A model generated the notes under the pieces. That model searched no databases and had not been told where the DNA came from. It saw only the letters and a program-made list of their open reading frames with translations. This document shows positions 4,101 through 6,545 of a DNA stretch of 6,545 nucleotides, one piece after another; the stretch's first letter is position 1; the number at the start of each line of letters is the position of its first letter. Source of the DNA: Lentisphaeria bacterium (GTDB taxonomy: Bacteria > Verrucomicrobiota > Lentisphaeria > Oligosphaerales > Oligosphaeraceae); assembly GCA_016287975.1 (NCBI GenBank), contig JAEEXV010000190.1, forward strand, positions 1 to 6,545. Direction: 5' to 3'. The position numbers were made by a program, and so were the translations under genes.

Positions 4101-6545
4101 AGATACTCCTCCAGGTTCGTGAGGCCGTCGCTGTCGGCGTCGCCGTCGGGAAGCACGCCGTTTCCCTCGAGGAAGTCCGGGATGCCGTCGGCGTCGGTGT
4201 CCCGGAACTCGTGGCAGCCGATGTCGGGGCCGCTGCCGGCGGGGCGGGCGTTGCCGAAGAGGTCGGAGGCGGTGGCGTCCGCCGCGCTCCCCGCGTCGAT
4301 GCAGGGGCTGCCGGCCTTCAGCATCCCCGCCCCGGTCAGCATCGGGTCGGCGACGAGGTTGCCGCTCCCCAAGGCGGCCTGCGCCGCCGTCGCCACGACA
4401 CAGCAGGCAACTGTCGGCGGCCGCTCTTCCGGATGGCTGAAGCCCTCGTGCAGGATGGTGTTGACGAGGCGCGCGGTGCCCTCGAAATGGCAGGCCAGGC
4501 GGTTGGCCGCGCCGCCGCCCGCGAAGGTGCAGTTGACGAGTTCGACCTGCTGCTGCCAATGGTTGCCGTGGATGGCCGAGCAGTTGGCCAGACTTCGGTT
4601 GCCCAGGAAGAGGCACTCCTTGAAGACAACCGCGACCTCCTCGTTGGACAACGAAACGGCCCCGCCGTCGTTCCGCGCAAGGTTGTGGAGGAATCGGCAT
4701 TTCTGCGCCTTCGCCGTCCCTCGGAAGGCACGAAGCGCCCCGCCGCCTCCGGTGGCGTAGTTGCCCAGGAAGAGGCAGCCATCCATGGTCACGCCGCCGT
4801 CCCGCCCGACGTTCACGGCCGCGCCGGAGCCGGCGCGGTTCCCCTCGAAACGGCATCCGTCCAGGCGAGTGCCGCCCCGGCCTTCGACATAGACGGCGCC
4901 GCCGTCGGAGGCGACGCACCCGGTGAAGGCGCATTCCCTGATGACGGGCGCGCCGCCCTGGATGAAGATGGCGGAGCCCTTGTCTGCGGCGCCGTTGCGA
5001 ATGAGCAGGCGCTCGACGCGGCTCGCGGGCCCCTCGCCGTTCACCAGCGAGAGGAAGCGTCCCGCGCCCTGCAGGTCGACGACGGCGCCGGCGGAGGAGA
5101 CGCCGCGCAGGATGACGTCGAAGCCATCGAAGTCCAGGTCGCGGTTGCCCGCCCCGGCGTAGGTCCCGGCGGCGGCGAGGACGATGTTTTCGTACGCGCA
5201 GTCTCGCGTCAGTTCCAGCGCGGCGGCGAAGGTCGCCTTCGCGGTCGCCGCCGTGAGGCCGTCGTTGGCGTCGCTGCCCGAGGGCGAGACGTGGACGAAC
5301 CGCGTCGGCCAGGCCGGATCGTCGCCCTGCGTCGCTTCGGCGCCGTCCGCGATGCCGTCTCCGTCGGTGTCGGCGGCGAAGAGCCCGGTCCCGAGGAGGT
5401 ATTCCTGCAGATTCGTGAGGCCGTCGCTGTCGGCGTCGCCGCCGGGGAGGAGGCCCGCCGCGCCTTCGAGGAAGTCCGGGATGCCGTCCGCGTCGGTGTC
5501 CAGGAACTCGTGGCATCCGATGTCGGGGGCGCTGCCGGCGGGGCGGGCGTTGCCGAAGAGGTCGGCGGCGGGCGCGGTCGCCGCGCTCCCCGCGTCGATG
5601 CAGGGGCTTCCGGCCTTCAGCATCCCCGCCCCCGTCAGCATCGGGTCGGAGGAGAGGTTGCCCGTGCCGTACGCCGACCAGTCGTCCGGCGTGCAGTTCC
5701 CACGCGCCGTGAAAGAGATCCCCTCCGCCAGAGATGTGTTACCCGCGACGATGGAGTTGACTGCGGAGGAGTCGCCGCCAAGCCGGATGGCGTGGCCGCC
5801 CCGCGCGAAGCCGCCCGCGACGGTCGTGTGCAGCAGGCGCACCTGGCACCCATCGCCGAAGTCCAGGTCCGAGCCGTCGGACTGCGCCCGGTTCCCCAGC
5901 AGCAGGCAGTTGGTGAAGGCGGCGGTGGACGGGACGGGATCCCAGCCGCCGTCCCACCCGCAGGCCGCCGCGACCGCGCCGCCGTTGCCCAGCGAGAGGT
6001 TGCGCAGGAAGCGCGAGGCAATGATGGCGACGTCCGCCCCCTCCAGCGCGATGGCGCCCGCGCCGGCCCCGCTGTTTCCGAGGAAGTCGCAGCGCTCGAC
6101 GACGCTGCCTTCGGAGTCGCGCATCAGGATGGCGCCGGCGTTGGCGACATCCCCGCCCCACCACATCTCCGGCTGCGTCGAGGCGTTGCCCCGGAAGACG
6201 CAGTCCGAGATCCTCACCGGCGCGCCGGAGGCGCAGACCGCCGCCGTCGATTCCGCGTCCTCCCACCAGACATCCACGTAGCCGTCGCCCCAGTCGTAGA
6301 CGACCTTCCGCCCCGAGCGGTTGAACTCGAAGGCGCACGCCCGGATCTCCAGCGACGCACCGTCCAGATGCACCGCGATGCCGCCCGAGGCCGCGTAGCC
6401 GTTGCGCACGGCCAGCCCCTCCAGGCGGCTCGCGAGGGTCTCCGCGTGGGAGAGCGACAGAAATGGCCCCGCGCCCTCCAGGTCGACGATGGTCTGCGCC
6501 GCCCCCGCCGTCCCGACCAACTTGATGTCGAAGCCGTCGAAGTCC
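1115..6545 (-). CDS. Giant modular beta-helix / TSP3-repeat surface protein (5' partial)
   Basis: The frame is open from the right edge to TGA at 1117-1115. The codons before the apparent TTG start at 6520 encode DFDGFDIK, which matches the same motif in later modules, so the true start and signal peptide lie outside the window. Counting the TTG codon as residue 1: module 1 is up to 405, module 2 is 407-836, module 3 is 839-1300. Each module has a DUF1565-like opening, a right-handed beta-helix with FxxN and GGA[VIL] turns, an SPCIDAG...DIGC end resembling 'choice-of-anchor Q' domains, and DxDxDGxxD calcium-binding TSP3 motifs. Next come a CBM6/35-like beta-sandwich (1303-1432), a lone TSP3 motif (1437), a PKD/Ig-like stretch (about 1550-1622, FASVGDVRITASW) and an unrecognised C-terminal domain (about 1623-1801). 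No catalytic signature, transmembrane segment, LPXTG, PEP-CTERM or autotransporter barrel is visible. The likely role is an extracellular adhesin or surface structural protein, possibly carbohydrate-binding. It overlaps the DUF1573 gene by 4 bp. Confidence 0.93.
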   Translation of the reverse strand, partial: DFDGFDIKLVGTAGAAQTIVDLEGAGPFLSLSHAETLASRLEGLAVRNGYAASGGIAVHLDGASLEIRACAFEFNRSGRKVVYDWGDGYVDVWWEDAESTAAVCASGAPVRISDCVFRGNASTQPEMWWGGDVANAGAILMRDSEGSVVERCDFLGNSGAGAGAIALEGADVAIIASRFLRNLSLGNGGAVAAACGWDGGWDPVPSTAAFTNCLLLGNRAQSDGSDLDFGDGCQVRLLHTTVAGGFARGGHAIRLGGDSSAVNSIVAGNTSLAEGISFTARGNCTPDDWSAYGTGNLSSDPMLTGAGMLKAGSPCIDAGSAATAPAADLFGNARPAGSAPDIGCHEFLDTDADGIPDFLEGAAGLLPGGDADSDGLTNLQEYLLGTGLFAADTDGDGIADGAEATQGDDPAWPTRFVHVSPSGSDANDGLTAATAKATFAAALELTRDCAYENIVLAAAGTYAGAGNRDLDFDGFDVILRGVSSAGAVVDLQGAGRFLSLVNGEGPASRVERLLIRNGAADKGSAIFIQGGAPVIRECAFTGCVASDGGAVYVEGRGGTRLDGCRFEGNRAGSGAAVNVGRDGGVTMDGCLFLGNYATGGGGALRAFRGTAKAQKCRFLHNLARNDGGAVSLSNEEVAVVFKECLFLGNRSLANCSAIHGNHWQQQVELVNCTFAGGGAANRLACHFEGTARLVNTILHEGFSHPEERPPTVACCVVATAAQAALGSGNLVADPMLTGAGMLKAGSPCIDAGSAADATASDLFGNARPAGSGPDIGCHEFRDTDADGIPDFLEGNGVLPDGDADSDGLTNLEEYLLGTDMFSTDTDGDGIADGTELAQGYSPRLPARYVYASPNGRLNNDGLSAATPKKSISAAVDAAKTAGHENIVLVAPGTYSGEANRNLDFDGFEIKLISTGGAKQTFVDLADGNAFLTLHHCESQASWLVGFTFLRGRETLPALFVDGAGLLIRDCRFNHFGGIGDPDDCMYFDWDFSTACILRLRNASCRLERTEINFCTHSPDCALIAAESSELAMERCRLLGNSSGYGALLRVLDSQLRWENCMFAQNNTASDGGVALLAGETLLRAVNCTFAGNTAGTTASLAGDGTVEMLNCIFRERITGCTASLSHCLVLDEYADASTGCFSAAPGFSGGLFLTSTSPCIDAGTSAGAPACDYAGTPRPQGNAVDIGCEEYRDSDGDGLSDFYSAWCGGSLSATGDADGDGLTDLQEMLLGTDAVNPDTDGDGMPDGWEAAHGLNPLWDDGNADPDGDGLDNLGECQVGTDPQDFDTDHDGQGDGWEVHTAYSNPLFADFDGGETAVTTVAGSLFTDSDGGWEADGTGARARARSGWLQYSIQVSQPGVYLLEACVSEASTSTTGAFSLSCRIDGATCASLMRIPLDDTLAGTGVCMTPFLRAGLHTVRLDWSNVYRNTTLRIDSLRLIALSGPDADQDGIPDWAATRLENMSCATLPERSLVSPVCIEGGNASFIEAIAVSGYYVAPGEADPHPPVRRTAGNRWYADLPLDPGGATPVSVTVSFQHSATTISSSILWEPADTASLDEATVRKDDEMLLTAVLPAGVQTWTLDIDGESREMARGEILRHKFASVGDVRITASWIAPGGTSASNVAIVHVRSADLRGGPLCHVGTERRWRIPGVGDDIHVEIDREVRSLDLGYNGEVRQFLLQSLAPAVAYATARLWENGPVLDTVPIRVVEAATHVGDGYHRIIADYGDGTVLYDGYVVIGEVVPGMRVCVTLWGANSTFEDGTQEKEFTEANFDAAGELHFSILAGGSFTTCMTIILYQDDEEVWKLQ
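1132..1137 (-). promoter_or_regulatory. Shine-Dalgarno AGGAGG for the DUF1573 gene, inside the giant gene
   Basis: The minus strand reads AGGAGG at 1137-1132, inside the codons for the C-terminal Asp-Glu-Glu-Val of the giant protein and 13 bases before the ATG at 1118. The match is strong but the spacing is longer than the usual 5-9. Together with the 4-bp ATGA overlap it supports 1118 as the start and suggests termination-reinitiation coupling. Confidence 0.55.
2225..2614 (-). other. CBM6/CBM35-like beta-sandwich domain
   Basis: Residues about 1303-1432 have the layout of a carbohydrate-binding-module-type jelly roll. GWLQYSIQVSQPGVYLLEACV corresponds to the strand pair found in CBM6/35 and malectin-like domains. 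FLRAGLHTVRLDWS corresponds to the penultimate strand, and TTLRIDSLRLI to the last. The assignment rests on pattern only and the ligand cannot be predicted. A single TSP3 motif (DADQDGIPD at 1437) follows it directly. Confidence 0.5.
2621..4006 (-). repeat. Beta-helix/TSP3 module 3 (diverged, with extended TSP3 array)
   Basis: The opening (SPNGRLNNDGL, GTY, LDFDGF at 894-899) is clearly homologous to module 2, but the helix is looser, with FAQN at 1054 and FAGN at 1081. The end motif is again SPCIDAG (1149-1155) with DIGC (1177-1180). The TSP3 array is longer than in the other modules, with motifs at 1185, 1208, 1230, 1256 and 1278. It closes the repeated region before the C-terminal domains, so its divergence fits a terminal capping module. 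Confidence 0.85.
2651..2968 (-). other. Calcium-binding TSP3 array of module 3
   Basis: Five DxDxDGxxD motifs (DSDGDGLSD, DADGDGLTD, DTDGDGMPD, DPDGDGLDN, DTDHDGQGD) lie within 106 residues, with the intervening LLGTD and NPL turns typical of bacterial TSP3 repeats. These Asp residues coordinate calcium in the known family and make a rigid linker outside the cell. Shorter arrays of the same type occur at 5345-5500 and 4046-4201. Confidence 0.88.
4013..5302 (-). repeat. Beta-helix/TSP3 module 2 (complete)
   Basis: The module opens with a SPSGSDANDGL segment (412-422) and runs through ENIVL, GTY and LDFDGF (462-467). It has the most regular beta-helix: FEGN, FLGN, FLHN and FLGN at 558, 584, 610 and 638, with GGAV/GGAL turns at 540, 593 and 619. 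It closes with SPCIDAG at 738-744, DIGC at 766-769 and TSP3 motifs at 774, 793 and 816. Its end is nearly identical at the DNA level to that of module 1, at a distance of 1,299 bp. Confidence 0.88.
4166..4351 (-). repeat. Near-identical intragenic repeat, copy B
   Basis: This is the partner of the copy at 5465-5650, exactly 1,299 bp (433 codons) away, encoding residues 724-785. Five of the roughly 13 differences cluster in the short codon stretch between DAGSAA and LFGNARP; the rest are scattered single changes. Confidence 0.88.
5303..6545 (-). repeat. Beta-helix/TSP3 module 1 (partial)
   Basis: This is the first visible module, entered at its DFDGFDIK strand. It contains beta-helix rungs with FRGN (109-112), FLGN (146-149), FLRN (171-174) and GGAV (180-183), the end motif SPCIDAG at 305-311 with DIGC at 333-336, and TSP3 motifs starting at 341, 362 and 384. 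An acidic, Trp-rich insert (about residues 74-90) is not shared with the other modules. The first part of the module is beyond the right edge. Confidence 0.85.
5465..5650 (-). repeat. Near-identical intragenic repeat, copy A
   Basis: This 186-bp segment encodes residues 291-352 (from SDPMLTGAG to PDFLEG). By hand alignment it differs from 4166-4351 at about 13 positions (about 93% identity), with no gaps. Flanking parts of the same modules are far more diverged. Confidence 0.88.

Noticed and set aside
3918..5516. Minus-strand 532-codon Arg/Pro-rich frame overlapping modules 1 and 2
   Set aside because: It is an alternative-frame shadow of the giant gene. Its repetitiveness comes from the module duplication and its composition is implausible for a real protein.
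5184..6281. Plus-strand 365-codon Ser/Pro/Ala-rich frame
   Set aside because: Antisense shadow of module 1; its internal repeat with the frame at 3867-4760 mirrors the module duplication on the other strand.
6518..6520. TTG as the start codon of the giant gene
   Set aside because: The codons upstream to the window edge stay open and encode the conserved DFDGFDIK strand found in modules 2 and 3, so the gene begins outside the window.

Overview
The window is GC-rich and all of its supported coding content runs on the minus strand. In transcription order, right to left, it holds a giant repetitive secreted protein (5' end outside the window), a 232-residue secreted DUF1573-type protein whose start codon overlaps the giant gene's stop by 4 bp, a non-coding block of about 225 bp made of 7-mer and 5-mer tandem repeats, and the first 64 codons of a small cysteine-containing secreted protein that runs off the left edge. 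No RNA genes, transposases, CRISPR arrays or plus-strand genes are supported. The long plus-strand open frames are GC-driven shadows of the giant gene.

The giant protein (at least 1,809 residues in view) is built from at least three modules of about 410-470 residues. Each module has a DUF1565-like opening (SPxGxxxNDGL ... ENIVL ... GTY ... LDFDGF), a right-handed parallel beta-helix with chlamydial-Pmp-like GGA[VIL] and FxxN motifs, a 'choice-of-anchor Q'-like end (SPCIDAG ... DIGC), and calcium-binding thrombospondin-type-3 (TSP3) repeats. After the third module come a CBM-like beta-sandwich, one more TSP3 motif, a PKD/Ig-like stretch and an unrecognised C-terminal domain of about 180 residues. 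It looks like an extracellular or cell-surface structural protein or adhesin, not a recognisable enzyme.

The organism is most likely an uncultured member of the PVC group (Kiritimatiellota, Lentisphaerota, Verrucomicrobiota or Planctomycetota). This is inferred from the giant beta-helix/TSP3 protein type, the DUF1573 partner and the intergenic heptanucleotide repeats; the sequence itself gives no taxonomic marker. The giant protein and the DUF1573 protein are very probably co-transcribed and translationally coupled. The third gene is also exported and co-directional, but the repeat block and a G-quadruplex motif at the DUF1573 stop codon separate it and may insulate it.

The signals most worth a second look are the cysteine ladder and conserved cysteine pair in the beta-helix modules, the patchy near-identity between modules 1 and 2, the mixed 7/5-mer repeat with its G4 motif, and the three-gene exported cluster as a possible surface-assembly unit.
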